Positions 19,680 through 28,639 of a stretch of 61,574 bases of DNA are shown piece by piece. Location of the stretch: assembly GCF_003056725.1 (NCBI RefSeq), contig NZ_QBKZ01000017.1:32479-94052 (forward strand). The letters run 5' to 3'. The notes under the pieces are model-generated. The model was not told where the DNA came from. It saw only the letters and a list, made by a program, of their open reading frames with translations, and did not search any database. The position numbers were made by a program, and so were the translations under genes. The DNA comes from Mangrovicoccus ximenensis (GTDB lineage Bacteria > Pseudomonadota > Alphaproteobacteria > Rhodobacterales > Rhodobacteraceae). Numbering within the stretch: position 1 is the first letter of the stretch; each line of letters starts with the position of its first letter.

Positions 19680-20933
19680 TCACATCGCGTTGGCGATTCC
19701 GTTCACAAGCATGTCCACCGCCTGCTGCGATGTCATGTCGGTGACGAAGAACTGGCCCACGACGTCCGCGAAGACGGCGGCGAATTGCGGCTGGCTGGCA
19801 AATCCGTGGGTCAGCGCCCCCAGCATGGCGCCGTTTCCGATGGCGGCGGCGCGGTCCTCGAAGCTCTTGACGGCACAGCTGTCAAACCCGTCGACCGACA
19901 CGTCGGACCGGGCCGGGATCGAGCCCTTGATCCTGTTGAAGGCGCGCTGGACTTCCGGATCCATGATGGTCTCGGCCAGGGCGGCCTGAGCCGCGGTTGT
20001 GGCGGCGTCACGGGTCGTGAAGGCACCGAAGCTGTCGATCAGGAACAGGTAGCTTGGCGTCTTCGACGGGGTGGCGAAGCAAAGGAAATCCTCGCCTTCC
20101 TTCAGTCCATGCGCGAGGAACTCGCCCTTGGCCCAGTCGCCATGCACCTGCATCGCCGCCTCGCCCGAGGCAACCATGCCGGTGGCCACGGCCCAGTCCC
20201 GCCCGACGAAACCGTCATCGACCAGTCCGCGCACCTCGCGCAAGGTGTCGAAGACGGCGATCATGCCGGGACTGGACAGAGCCTCGGTGTCAAGCTCCAC
20301 CAAGGCCTTGCGGTAGAAATCCGGGCCGTTCAGGTCGGTTACCAGCGCATCGAAGATCAGCTGGATCTGCCAGGCCTCGTCGCCCGTCGCCAGCGGAACG
20401 ACGCCAGCGGCCTTCAGCTTCGGCCCCATGGCGATCAGCTCGGCCCAGGTCTGCGGCACCGACAGGCCATTGGCGTCGAACACCTTCTTGTTGGCCCAGA
20501 TCCAGTTCTGGCGATGCATGTTGATCGGCATGGCGAAGAACTTGCCGTCGGCCGTGACGAATTCCGCCACCTCCGGCTCGATGGCGTCGAACCAGCCCTT
20601 CTCGTTCGCAGGCTCCGAGAAGTCGCGGACCACGCCTTCGGCATTCCAGTTTAGGCCCTCGTAGCCGAGGAACTGCATCGCCCCCGGCGGGTTGCCGGAC
20701 GCCAGCCTCGTGCGCAGCGCCTGCGTGGCATTGGCCCCGGACATGCCGCCCACAGCGCTGTCCTGCCAGCCGAAGCCCTGCTCGGCCATCCTCTCGCGCA
20801 CCACGTTCAGAGCGGCGGATTCGCTTTCGGACACCCAGTGATGCAGCACCTCGATGGTGCCCTTTTCCTGCGCCAGGACCGGAAGCGGCAGGGCCAGCGC
20901 TGTGGCCAGCAGGAGGGTCTTGTATTTGGTCAT
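19680..20933 (-). CDS. Carbohydrate ABC transporter substrate-binding protein
   Basis: A 417-aa type-II (cluster B/D) periplasmic binding protein. It has a signal peptide ending at LPVLAQE, then TIEVLHHWVSESESAALNVVRE, the standard first strand of the extracellular solute-binding family 1. The two lobes are complete. Such proteins bind oligosaccharides, sugars or polyols. Stem-loops flank the gene on both sides, which fits high, separately regulated expression. It is encoded between a HisD-type dehydrogenase and the permeases. Confidence 0.92.
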   Translation of the reverse strand: MTKYKTLLLATALALPLPVLAQEKGTIEVLHHWVSESESAALNVVRERMAEQGFGWQDSAVGGMSGANATQALRTRLASGNPPGAMQFLGYEGLNWNAEGVVRDFSEPANEKGWFDAIEPEVAEFVTADGKFFAMPINMHRQNWIWANKKVFDANGLSVPQTWAELIAMGPKLKAAGVVPLATGDEAWQIQLIFDALVTDLNGPDFYRKALVELDTEALSSPGMIAVFDTLREVRGLVDDGFVGRDWAVATGMVASGEAAMQVHGDWAKGEFLAHGLKEGEDFLCFATPSKTPSYLFLIDSFGAFTTRDAATTAAQAALAETIMDPEVQRAFNRIKGSIPARSDVSVDGFDSCAVKSFEDRAAAIGNGAMLGALTHGFASQPQFAAVFADVVGQFFVTDMTSQQAVDMLVNGIANAM

Positions 20934-20967
20934 GATTTCTTCCCTGTTGATTGGTTATGGATGGGCG

Positions 20968-20989
20968 TGGTCCCGGACGGGACCACGAG
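20968..20989 (-). promoter_or_regulatory. Stem-loop between HisD-type gene and binding-protein gene
   Basis: CGTGGTCCCG and CGGGACCACG form a perfect ten-base-pair stem with a two-base spacing. It lies immediately after the HisD-type stop in the direction of transcription and before the binding-protein start. It may be a processing or weak termination point separating the enzyme transcript from the importer transcript. Confidence 0.6.
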
Positions 20990-21000
20990 TCGCGAGGGGA

Positions 21001-22320
21001 TCACTCCGCAGCTGCGGCGGCCCCGTACTCCAGATTGCGGCGGCCATGGCGGCGGACGCGGATGTTGGCCTGTTCGGCATGGCCAACGAACCCTTCGAGA
21101 TGGCATAGCCGCGACCCGTAGGCACCGATCAGCGCGCTGGCCTCGTCGGTCGTTACCTTCTGGAAGGTGCAGGTCTTGAGGAACTTGCCGACCCAGAGAC
21201 CGCCGGTGTAGCGCGCCGCGCGCATTGTCGGCAGCGTGTGGTTGGTGCCGATCACCTTGTCTCCGAAGGCGACATTGGTGCGCGGGCCCAGGAACAGGGC
21301 GCCATAATTGCGCATGTTCTCGAGAAACCAGTCGTCGCGGTCGGTCATCACCTGCACATGCTCCGAGGCGATCTCGTCGGCCTGCGCCAGCAGTTCGTCA
21401 TAGGTGTCGCAGACGATTACCTCGCCATGGGTCTCCCAGCTGGCGCGGGCGGTCTCGGCCGTCGGCAGGATCTTCAACAGCCGCTCGATCTCGGCCAGTG
21501 TGGCCAGGGCCAGGGCCGACGAATTGGTGAGCAGCACGCAGGGGCTGTTGTACCCGTGCTCCGCCTGCCCGAGCAGGTCTGTCGCGCAAAGCTCGGCATC
21601 GGCAGCCGTCTCGTCGGCGATCACGAGGGTCTCGGTCGGGCCGGCAAAGAGGTCGATGCCGACGCGGCCGTAGAGCTGCCGCTTGGCCTCGGCGACGAAG
21701 GCGTTGCCAGGCCCGACGATCATGTCGACGGGGGCGATGCTCTCGGTCCCCAGCGCCATGGCGCCGATCGCCTGGATGCCGCCGAGCACGTGGATCTCGT
21801 GCGCGCCGCCGAGCTTCATCGCAGCGATCACCGCGGGGTTCGGCTCGCCCCGGAACGGGGGAGTGCAGGCGACAATGCGCGGCACTCCGGCAACCTTAGC
21901 CGTCGCGACGGACATGTGGGCCGAGGCGACCATGGGAAACTTGCCGCCGGGCACATAGCAGCCGACGGACTGCACCGGGATGTTGCGATGGCCGAGGATG
22001 ACGCCCGGCAGGGTCTCGATCTCCAGATCGCCCATCGTTGCCCGCTGCGCCCGGGCAAAGCCGGTCACCTGGTCATGGGCGAAGCGGATGTCGGCCATGT
22101 CCCGGTCCGGCACCCGCGCGATGATGGCCGCGATCTCGCTGTCGCTTAACTGGAAGGACGTCGGCGTGTAGTTGTCGAACCGGGCCGACAGCTCGCGCAC
22201 GGCGCTGTCGCCCCGGGCCTCGATGTCCTTCAGCGTCGTTTCGACGACAGCACGGGTCTTCTGGTCCGCATCGGCGCGGGCATCGGCGGCCTGGCCGCGC
22301 TTGAGGTACTGGATCGCCAT
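21001..22320 (-). CDS. Histidinol dehydrogenase-family oxidoreductase (HisD/HpsN type, catabolic)
   Basis: A 439-aa zinc- and NAD-dependent four-electron alcohol dehydrogenase of the HisD family. Family positions are visible: LLGQAEHG (zinc-site Gln and His), SEHVQVMT (catalytic Glu-His), IGTNHTLPT, and [11 protein letters not shown] (last zinc ligand region). The GTNHTLPT form and the length resemble the catabolic branch that includes HpsN, the sulfopropanediol dehydrogenase, rather than histidine biosynthetic HisD; no other his gene is nearby. Start 22320 follows CAGGAG. With a sugar-type importer and a ThDP enzyme it probably oxidises a terminal alcohol to an acid. No sulfo-lyase gene is present, so sulfonate use is only one possibility. 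Confidence 0.85.
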   Translation of the reverse strand: MAIQYLKRGQAADARADADQKTRAVVETTLKDIEARGDSAVRELSARFDNYTPTSFQLSDSEIAAIIARVPDRDMADIRFAHDQVTGFARAQRATMGDLEIETLPGVILGHRNIPVQSVGCYVPGGKFPMVASAHMSVATAKVAGVPRIVACTPPFRGEPNPAVIAAMKLGGAHEIHVLGGIQAIGAMALGTESIAPVDMIVGPGNAFVAEAKRQLYGRVGIDLFAGPTETLVIADETAADAELCATDLLGQAEHGYNSPCVLLTNSSALALATLAEIERLLKILPTAETARASWETHGEVIVCDTYDELLAQADEIASEHVQVMTDRDDWFLENMRNYGALFLGPRTNVAFGDKVIGTNHTLPTMRAARYTGGLWVGKFLKTCTFQKVTTDEASALIGAYGSRLCHLEGFVGHAEQANIRVRRHGRRNLEYGAAAAAE

Positions 22321-22534
22321 GTCATCGGTCTCCTGTGACGGCGGTCGCTCTGGCCCGCGGGACGACGGGAGACGGCGACGATGAGGGGATGGAGGCCCCG
22401 GATCCCCCAGGGAAGAGGAGGAGGGACCGGGGCCGGGACGGCGGAGGCGTGGCACGCTCCCGCCCTGCGGCCCGGTGGAGGGCACCGGGCCGGAGTCCTG
22501 TCAGGACCGGGATCTTGCGACCCCTCGGGAGATG
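22321..22534 (-). other. Intergenic region with two stem-loops between ThDP enzyme and HisD-type genes
   Basis: This non-coding 214-bp stretch holds a stem of about nine base pairs (CGGCCCGGT / ACCGGGCCG, ~22469-22493) and a smaller one (GTCCT/AGGAC, ~22495-22507), both shortly after the ThDP-enzyme stop. The rest is GC-rich purine/pyrimidine sequence without a convincing reading frame. A promoter for the HisD-type gene could lie here, but none is obvious. Confidence 0.5.
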
Positions 22535-24337
22535 TCAGAGATGCTGTTCCTTTGCCCGCATCGCGGCGTAATCCGCCTGTTCCTTCTCGTAGTAGGCGGG
22601 CGACGGGAAGTCCCACCAGCCGGTGGCGAAGGGGCCTGCGGCATCGCGCGAGACGATGACCTCGACCAGGGCAGGGCCGCCGCAGGCCAGCGCCGCCTCG
22701 AGGCTGCTTTCCAGTTCCTCGTCCTTCTCGACCTTCCAGGCCTGGAGCCCGAAGGCCCGCGCACTGGCCGCGATATCGGCCGAGTAGGGCTCGCCGTTGC
22801 CTGCGTGGTGGTTGAACTCGGATGCGACGTGCCTGCCCATGAACTTGCGCTGGCCGCCGCGGATCGACATGTAGCCTTGGTTGTTGAGCACCAGGAACAC
22901 CACGTTGATGCCGTTCATCACGGCGGTTCCCATCTCGGGCAGCGACATCATGAAGTCGCCGTCGCCGACGATGGCCACGACCGGAGTATCGGGCTTGGCC
23001 AGCTTGGCGCCCATGGCCGCCGGAACGGCCCAGCCCATCGGCGAATACGACCCGGAGGTCAGGTGCGTGCGCGGCTCGTAGACCGGGAAGCTCTGCTTCA
23101 CCGAGCCCTGCGTGTTGCCCGATCCGACCACCACGATGCCGTCGCGCGGCAGAACCTTGCGGAGCGCCATCAGCGGGCGCTGCGAAGTGAAGGGCGTCTC
23201 GCGGCTCTGCTCGCGCGGTTCCACCTGGGCGCGCCATTTCGCCTTGGCCTCGGCCACGTCGGCGCGGAAGCTGTCGCGCTTCGCCTGCATCGCGGCGCTG
23301 TCGGACTCGGAGATCGCATCCAGGATGCCCTGGAGCGCGATTTTCGCGTCAGAGACAATGCCTACCTCGGTCGGATAGGTCTTGCCGATCTCGCGCGGGT
23401 CGAGGTCGATATGGATCAGCTTGCCCGGCGGGAAGGAGAAGGACACGCCCTTCGCGTAGGACGACGCCGACCAGTCGGTGAAGCGGCAGCCCACGGAAAT
23501 CACGACGTCGGCCGAGGCGGTGATGGCGTTGCCGCAGGTGGTGCCGGTCTGGCCCACCGCGCCGATGAAGGCCTCGTGATCCTCCGGGATCGCGCCCTTG
23601 CCGTTCCAGGTGATCGAGACGGCCGCGCCAAGCCGTTCCGCCAGCCGCGTCAGCTCCTTCGACGCGTTCGCCGTGATCGCGCCGCCACCGGCCACGATCA
23701 CCGGGCGCGCGGCGGTCTTCAGGAGCGCGACCGCGGCTTCGATCGCCTTCGGATCGGGGTGCGCGACGCCAATCGGCAGCCGCTGGGACAGCGGATGGAT
23801 GGTGACGTCATCCGCCTCGACCTGCACGTCCATCGGCACCTCGACATGCACCGGGCCGGGCCGGCCGGTCATCATCTCGTTGAAGGCCCTGTGCATGATC
23901 GACGGCAGAACCTTGACCGAATTCGCCTGCCAGGCCCGCTTTGTCACCTGCTCCGTGATGCGGCCGAAGGCGTTGTCCTGCCGGCGCTCCAGCTCCTGCA
24001 TGGTGCCGTGCCCGTGCATGTAGGTCTGCGGCGAACCCGAGACGTAGAAGACAGAGGTCGAATCGACATAGGCCGTGGCGAGGCCGATGACCGTATTTGC
24101 CGCGCCGGGGCCGACTGAGGTCGAGCAGGCCATCGGCTTTCCACTAGCACGGAAGTAGCCATCCGCCATATGCACGGCGCTCTGCTCGTGCATAACTTGG
24201 ATGAAGGGAATGTGGCTCTCCTCCTGGAGGAAGGCGTCGAACAGCGCCCAGATCCCGTGCCCCGGCACGCCTGCCACGTACTCGACGCCATAGTCCTTCA
24301 GCGCCCGTGCGACGACTTCTCCGCCTGTCAGCTTCAT
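22535..24337 (-). CDS. ThDP-dependent acetolactate synthase-like enzyme, substrate unknown
   Basis: A 600-aa three-domain thiamine-diphosphate enzyme. The activating glutamate is in MHEQSAVHMADGY of the N-terminal PYR domain. The central domain follows, and the C-terminal PP domain has the ThDP/Mg motif starting VGDGDFMMS and ending NNQGY. It is clearly in the acetolactate synthase/benzoylformate decarboxylase superfamily but is not a typical IlvB, glyoxylate carboligase, IolD or Xsc by its motifs. Start 24337 follows GGGGAGACC; a much longer upstream reading crosses an operator and is rejected. It is divergent from an XRE regulator. It may cleave or ligate a 2-keto acid formed by the neighbouring dehydrogenases. 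Confidence 0.85.
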   Translation of the reverse strand: MKLTGGEVVARALKDYGVEYVAGVPGHGIWALFDAFLQEESHIPFIQVMHEQSAVHMADGYFRASGKPMACSTSVGPGAANTVIGLATAYVDSTSVFYVSGSPQTYMHGHGTMQELERRQDNAFGRITEQVTKRAWQANSVKVLPSIMHRAFNEMMTGRPGPVHVEVPMDVQVEADDVTIHPLSQRLPIGVAHPDPKAIEAAVALLKTAARPVIVAGGGAITANASKELTRLAERLGAAVSITWNGKGAIPEDHEAFIGAVGQTGTTCGNAITASADVVISVGCRFTDWSASSYAKGVSFSFPPGKLIHIDLDPREIGKTYPTEVGIVSDAKIALQGILDAISESDSAAMQAKRDSFRADVAEAKAKWRAQVEPREQSRETPFTSQRPLMALRKVLPRDGIVVVGSGNTQGSVKQSFPVYEPRTHLTSGSYSPMGWAVPAAMGAKLAKPDTPVVAIVGDGDFMMSLPEMGTAVMNGINVVFLVLNNQGYMSIRGGQRKFMGRHVASEFNHHAGNGEPYSADIAASARAFGLQAWKVEKDEELESSLEAALACGGPALVEVIVSRDAAGPFATGWWDFPSPAYYEKEQADYAAMRAKEQHL

Positions 24338-24457
24338 CCTGGTCTCCCCGTTCCAATTTGGGTTCTGCCGGAGGCGACATCGTTCACGGCGCCGTCCGAA
24401 TTGGAGCAAAACTCGATATTTCGGGGTTGAAAAACAATTTCGCATGACCCAGAAACC

Positions 24458-24474
24458 TGACGCAACCTGACGCA
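24458..24474. promoter_or_regulatory. Direct-repeat operator TGACGCA x2 (10-bp spacing)
   Basis: TGACGCA occurs at 24458-24464 and again at 24468-24474, exactly one helical turn apart, in the region between the divergent ThDP-enzyme and XRE-regulator genes. The same pair, in the other orientation, lies upstream of the gene at 25427, and a related set lies upstream of the GMC gene at 28640. The repeated occurrence suggests the binding site of the neighbouring XRE regulator. Confidence 0.65.
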
Positions 24475-24501
24475 CCCACATGCGACACCCTGGAGGACAC
24501 C

Positions 24502-25335
24502 TTGACCGAAGCGCCGCTCCCGGACCCGAGACTGCTGGCATTTTCGGCGAACCTGCGCCGCCTGTGCGAGCAGCAGGGCTCGATTTCCCGGATCTGCCGC
24601 AAGATCGGAATCAATCGCCAGCAGTTCAACAAGTACCTGGCCGGGCGTCACACGCCCTCGACGGCTAACATCCGCGCCATCGCCAACCATTTCGGTCTGG
24701 ATCCCGAGGTGATGTTCTCGCCCGAAGAGGAATTCCGCGCCCTGATCGACGGCGATTTCTTCGACACCTTCAACCGGATGCGCCGGATGCCTCAGGTGGC
24801 GGCCTTCCTGTCGACGGCCATGGCAGTGCCGGACTCGGTACGCCAGTCGCTTGTCGGCGTCTACGACCGCTACCACTACTCGTCGATCTACCCGCGGCGC
24901 ATCCTGCGCGCGAGCATGTGCATTTATGCCGGGGCCGACCTGCTGCAGCATGTCTATGTCGAACGCTTTCCCCACCAGGACGACCGTAGCAGGACGGCCT
25001 ACCGCTTCCGCTACCATGGCTTCGTCCTGCCGATCGAAGGACGCATCTTCACGCTCGACTTCGAGACGGAGCAGCGCAACGAGATGACTTTCGGCATCTA
25101 TTCCCAGATCCAGCGCAACACCAAGTCAGTGCTGCTCGGCATCACCTCGGGGATCGCCGCCAACATGTACCGGCAGCCATTTTCCACCCGGCAGGCGCTG
25201 CACTACAGGCGCCCGGGCCTACTGTCGCGGCAGGATCTCGCGCGGACCTCGGCGCTCGATTTCACCGATCCCTCGATTCCCGCCGAGGTCCGCGACTATC
25301 TCGGCACCGAACCGGAGATGATCAAGCCCGGCTGA
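24502..25335 (+). CDS. XRE-family helix-turn-helix transcriptional regulator
   Basis: A 277-aa regulator. Residues ~14-72 form an XRE helix-turn-helix domain (FSANLRRLCEQQG, then ICRKIGINRQQFNKYLAGRHTP). The remaining ~200 residues form a ligand- or partner-binding region of unrecognised fold (ILRASMCIYAGADLLQHVYVERFP). The only sensible start is TTG at 24502, preceded by GGAGG at good spacing, which suggests modest translation. It lies in the centre of the catabolic cluster and is flanked by direct-repeat sites on both sides. I infer that it is the local regulator and autoregulates; whether it activates or represses is not visible. Confidence 0.85.
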   Translation: MTEAPLPDPRLLAFSANLRRLCEQQGSISRICRKIGINRQQFNKYLAGRHTPSTANIRAIANHFGLDPEVMFSPEEEFRALIDGDFFDTFNRMRRMPQVAAFLSTAMAVPDSVRQSLVGVYDRYHYSSIYPRRILRASMCIYAGADLLQHVYVERFPHQDDRSRTAYRFRYHGFVLPIEGRIFTLDFETEQRNEMTFGIYSQIQRNTKSVLLGITSGIAANMYRQPFSTRQALHYRRPGLLSRQDLARTSALDFTDPSIPAEVRDYLGTEPEMIKPG

Positions 25336-25337
25336 CT

Positions 25338-25354
25338 TGCGTCAGTCTGCGTCA
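25338..25354. promoter_or_regulatory. Direct-repeat operator TGCGTCA x2 (10-bp spacing)
   Basis: TGCGTCA occurs at 25338-25344 and 25348-25354, immediately after the regulator's stop codon and about 75 bp before the next gene. It is the reverse complement of the pair at 24458-24474 with identical spacing. Its position suggests control of the 25427-27492 gene pair. Confidence 0.65.
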
Positions 25355-25426
25355 GAATTTGCATCGCCGCGAAATGGCGCGGCCGCAGTGCCGGTGCTGA
25401 TATGCCCTCGTCACAGGAGGGCAACC

Positions 25427-26122
25427 ATGCCGAACACAAAGCGAAATCTGGCCTTTGCCGACGATTTCATTCACGCCGAACTGGTCGAGGATGTCCGCGG
25501 CTACAAGGTCGAAGACGCCATAGCGATCAACCTCTCGCCGCGCCGGATGATCACCGGCAGCGATCATCCGGCAATCGTGCCGGCGTGGAAATCGACGTGG
25601 CTCAAGGGCGGCACGATCGCCGAGGCCGAGCGCGTCGCACTGATCAAGGTGCGTCGGCGCACCAATCTCGGCGGCGCCGGCCTGCGCGGCTGGGACTGGC
25701 TGGGCGACCGCATCCGCAGCTTCCCGCGGGACACACCGCTCTACATCTCGCCGTTCGACCATTGCGGCGAGGTCGTCACCGATCCCCTCGTCTTCACCAA
25801 CGAGCGCAGCACGGCGCAGGCGGAACAGACCTTCGACCTGAGGCTCAACCTCTGGTGGTCGCCCGGAGACACCGACTGCTTCATTCACAACGAGCACCCC
25901 TTCCTCGAGGTGCACACCCAGATCCATGGCACCGGACGGATGCAGAAATTCCACGGCTGCAATGAGGCCTCGATCTACGAGGACATCCCGATGAGCCCGG
26001 GCGCCACGCATGACCCCTTCTGCCGGGTCACCGGACACAACCAGTGGACGTATCCATGGCATCGGTACTACGCCGATACCGACTGCGTCTGGCTGGCCAT
26101 CGAACTGCATCCGAAGGGCTGA
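25427..26122 (+). CDS. Conserved protein of unknown function, possibly cupin-like
   Basis: A 231-aa soluble protein with no signal peptide, started by an ATG with AGGAGGG just upstream. I do not recognise a named family. It is rich in conserved-looking His, Asp, Trp and Tyr: WWSPGDTDCFIHNEHPFLEVHTQIHG, then YEDIPMSPGATHDPFC and NQWTYPWHRYYADTDCVW. The spacing of His and Glu in NEHPFLEVHTQIH resembles a cupin metal site, so a metal-dependent isomerase or epimerase is conceivable. It lies two bases before the lyase gene and under a direct-repeat operator, so it almost certainly acts in the same pathway. Confidence 0.7.
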   Translation: MPNTKRNLAFADDFIHAELVEDVRGYKVEDAIAINLSPRRMITGSDHPAIVPAWKSTWLKGGTIAEAERVALIKVRRRTNLGGAGLRGWDWLGDRIRSFPRDTPLYISPFDHCGEVVTDPLVFTNERSTAQAEQTFDLRLNLWWSPGDTDCFIHNEHPFLEVHTQIHGTGRMQKFHGCNEASIYEDIPMSPGATHDPFCRVTGHNQWTYPWHRYYADTDCVWLAIELHPKG

Positions 26123-26124
26123 TC

Positions 26125-27492
26125 ATGGGCGATACCGTCAAATGCTCGGACCTCCGCCGCGAGTGCGACGCGCTTGGGCCCCTGGATGTGCCGGCGTCTG
26201 CGCTCTACGGGGCCCAGACTGCGCGGGCAATCCGGAACTTCCCGATCTCGGGAATTCCCATCGGGCAGTTTCCGCACCTGATCCGCGCCTTCGCCCAGGT
26301 CAAGCAGGCGGCGGCCCTTGCCAACGCAGAGCTCGGGCAGATGCGTCCCGAGAAGGCAGGGATCATCGCGCGGGTCTGCGATGAGCTGATCGCCGGGCAC
26401 CACCTGCACCATTTCCCGATCGACGTGCTGCAGGGCGGCGCAGGGACCTCGACAAACATGAACGTCAACGAGGTCATCGCCAATCGCGGGCTGGAGCTGA
26501 TGGGCCTGCCGCCCGCCGCCTACCAGCATCTCCATCCCAATGACGACGTGAACCGGGCGCAATCCACCAATGATGTCTACCCCACGGCCCTGAGGGTGGC
26601 ACTGATGTCCGCAGTGCCGGAACTGGTTGCGGCACTGGACCGGCTGGCGCAGGCCTTCGAGGAGCGCGGCGCGGCCTTCGCCGATGTCATGAAGCTGGGA
26701 CGGACCGAGCTGCAGGATGCGGTGCCTCTGTCTCTGGGCGACGAGATGCGCGCTTATGGCGTCACCCTGCGCGAGGACATGGCGCGGCTGGAAGCGGCGA
26801 TCAGCCTGCTGGCCGAGGTCAATCTCGGCGGCACGGCCATCGGCACGCGCGTCACCGCCACCCCGGAATTCCAGGCCCGCGCCGTGGCAGAGCTGGCCCG
26901 GATCACCGGGCTGCCGCTGCGCCCCTCGGGCGACCTGATCGAGGCCAGCTGGGATGTCGGCGTCTTCGTCCACCTCTCCGGCAACCTCAAGCGGCTGGCG
27001 ACCAAGCTGTCGAAGATCGCCAACGACCTGCGCCTGCTGTCTTCCGGTCCTCGCGGCGGCCTGGGCGAGATCGGCCTGCCGCCAATGCAGCCGGGCTCGT
27101 CGATCATGCCGGGCAAGGTGAACCCGGTGATCCCCGAGATGGTGAACCAGGTTGCGTACCAGGTCATCGGGATCGACGTTAGCATCACCTTCGCCGCCGA
27201 GGGCGGACAGCTGCAGCTCAATGCCTTCGAGCCGCTGATCGCCTACGGGCTCCTGCATGCGATCACCCTGCTGCGCAACGCTTCCGACGCCTTCCGGGAC
27301 CGTTGCATCACCGGCATCGCCGCCCGGCCGGAGCGCTGCGCGCAGAACCTGTCGGCCAGCACGGCGAACTTCGCGGCACTGGTTCCGGCCATCGGCTACG
27401 ACCGCGCCTCCGCACTGGCGAAGCAGATGGTGGAGAGCGGCGAAAGCTGGGACACCTTCGCCGCCTGTCACGGACTGCCTGCAGTGCCATGA
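26125..27492 (+). CDS. Fumarase/aspartase-superfamily lyase
   Basis: A 455-aa class II fumarase/aspartate ammonia-lyase homologue. The superfamily signature SSIMPGKVNP is present, as are GTSTNMNVNEVIANR and HPNDDVNRAQSTND. At the position of the fumarase catalytic histidine (GRTHLQD in fumarase, GRTQLQD in aspartase) this protein reads GRTELQDAVP, so its specificity may differ from both. It follows the unknown protein with a 2-bp gap and ends 16 bp before a convergent epimerase gene. A role in eliminating ammonia, water or another group from a succinyl-type intermediate is inferred. Confidence 0.85.
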   Translation: MGDTVKCSDLRRECDALGPLDVPASALYGAQTARAIRNFPISGIPIGQFPHLIRAFAQVKQAAALANAELGQMRPEKAGIIARVCDELIAGHHLHHFPIDVLQGGAGTSTNMNVNEVIANRGLELMGLPPAAYQHLHPNDDVNRAQSTNDVYPTALRVALMSAVPELVAALDRLAQAFEERGAAFADVMKLGRTELQDAVPLSLGDEMRAYGVTLREDMARLEAAISLLAEVNLGGTAIGTRVTATPEFQARAVAELARITGLPLRPSGDLIEASWDVGVFVHLSGNLKRLATKLSKIANDLRLLSSGPRGGLGEIGLPPMQPGSSIMPGKVNPVIPEMVNQVAYQVIGIDVSITFAAEGGQLQLNAFEPLIAYGLLHAITLLRNASDAFRDRCITGIAARPERCAQNLSASTANFAALVPAIGYDRASALAKQMVESGESWDTFAACHGLPAVP

Positions 27493-27508
27493 CCAAGGGA
27501 TGCGCCGG

Positions 27509-28384
27509 TCAGAGGATCGTCCGGCGCATCAGGTCATGCAGCTCGCGCGCAATGGCGAAGCTGTTCTCCTGCTGCTGACGGCGGCAGAACAGTTCGCAGC
27601 TCCACCATCCCTTGTAGCCGGTCGATTTCACCGCGTCCGACCATTCGCGCAGGTTCAGCACCCCCTGCCCCGTCGCCACGTCCCGCAGCACGGACTCGTC
27701 CGGCACCCCTCCGCCATGGAAGCGCGAGTCGCAGAAATGCACCCCGTGGATCAGGCGCGGGTCCAGCCGGGCCACATCCTCCGGCGTGTCGCCGGAGGCA
27801 TGGCAATGCCAGAAGTCCACCACCACTCGGAGATTGCCCCGGTCCGCGCGGGCTATCGCCTCGACCTGGTCGGCCAGCCGGTTCAGCGGCAGCCAGGCCA
27901 GGGCCTCGAGGTAGATCAGCAGGCCATGCGCCGCGGCGGCATCAGCCAGCCGCGCCAGGCTCGCCGACAGGATACGCATCTGCTCGTCCCGCGGCAGGCC
28001 CAGCACCCCGGCATAGCCCGGCCAGGCGCGTCCCTCGCCGAGGGACTTCACGGCCTCCAGCTCTACCGGACCGGTGATGACCTGCACGCCCTCCGCCCCG
28101 GCGATGCTGGCGAGACGGAACATCTCCTCGGCGTCGGACATAAGCGCGTCCGCGTCCGTCCCATGCCGCTCGACATCGAGGAGGAAACCGATGCCGGGCA
28201 CCCGCACGTCGCGAAACCAGCTCCGCAGCTCCTCCCCGGAGATGCCGGCATCGAGCGCCGCCTTCATCTTGGCGGCCGAGACCTCGAGTCCCTCGAAGCC
28301 GGTCTGGCGCATGATCTCGAGGTCAGTGGACAGGGTCGAATGCCGCGACACGAGGCCGTGGTAGATCAGCTGCTGGTCAGCCAT
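27509..28384 (-). CDS. Sugar phosphate isomerase/epimerase-type TIM-barrel protein
   Basis: A 291-aa AP-endonuclease-2 superfamily TIM barrel. Metal-site features include IYLEALAW (Glu), VVVDFWHCHASGD (Asp/His) and IHGVHFCDSRFHGGG (His), with a C-terminal GWWSCELFC glutamate. Such proteins isomerise or epimerise ketoses, or dehydrate inososes. The gene is divergent from the GMC oxidoreductase at 28640 and shares its promoter region, including the direct-repeat motif, so it probably belongs to the same regulon. Confidence 0.85.
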   Translation of the reverse strand: MADQQLIYHGLVSRHSTLSTDLEIMRQTGFEGLEVSAAKMKAALDAGISGEELRSWFRDVRVPGIGFLLDVERHGTDADALMSDAEEMFRLASIAGAEGVQVITGPVELEAVKSLGEGRAWPGYAGVLGLPRDEQMRILSASLARLADAAAAHGLLIYLEALAWLPLNRLADQVEAIARADRGNLRVVVDFWHCHASGDTPEDVARLDPRLIHGVHFCDSRFHGGGVPDESVLRDVATGQGVLNLREWSDAVKSTGYKGWWSCELFCRRQQQENSFAIARELHDLMRRTIL

Positions 28385-28639
28385 GGGAGTCTCCTGTGAT
28401 GACAATTGCCGGGAATCTGGCAGCGTGTTATCCGGACCGGGACTTTCCAGGCAAGTGGAATATAAAAAATTATCGATTTTTATCATATACTTGACGCAAT
28501 CCGGCTCACTCATTGCGTCACATTGCGAAGACAACCGTTTCGATGCGAAATTGAAGGGAGCCCCGCGCCACGGATAAAACCCGCTCCATCGCGACAGCGC
28601 CGATGACCGGCAGCGGCGGGCCATCAGGAAGGGGGCGTC
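28385..28639. promoter_or_regulatory. Divergent promoter region with TGACGCA/TGCGTCA motifs
   Basis: A 255-bp AT-rich spacer between divergent genes. TGACGCA is at 28492-28498 and TGCGTCA at 28514-28520, with an imperfect third copy TGCGAAG at 28524-28530, ten bases on. The very AT-rich run at 28458-28490 is a likely promoter core. The arrangement matches the XRE-regulator operators at 24458 and 25338. Confidence 0.6.

Noticed and set aside
21001..22320. Calling the HisD-type gene histidine biosynthetic hisD
   Set aside because: It has the GTNHTLPT form of the catabolic branch and sits in a sugar-importer cluster with no other his genes. A specific HpsN call was also not made because no sulfonate genes accompany it.
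22535..24337. Sulfoacetaldehyde acetyltransferase (Xsc) or IolD assignment for the ThDP enzyme
   Set aside because: The N-terminal and ThDP regions do not match the characteristic sequences of these enzymes; only the superfamily is supported.
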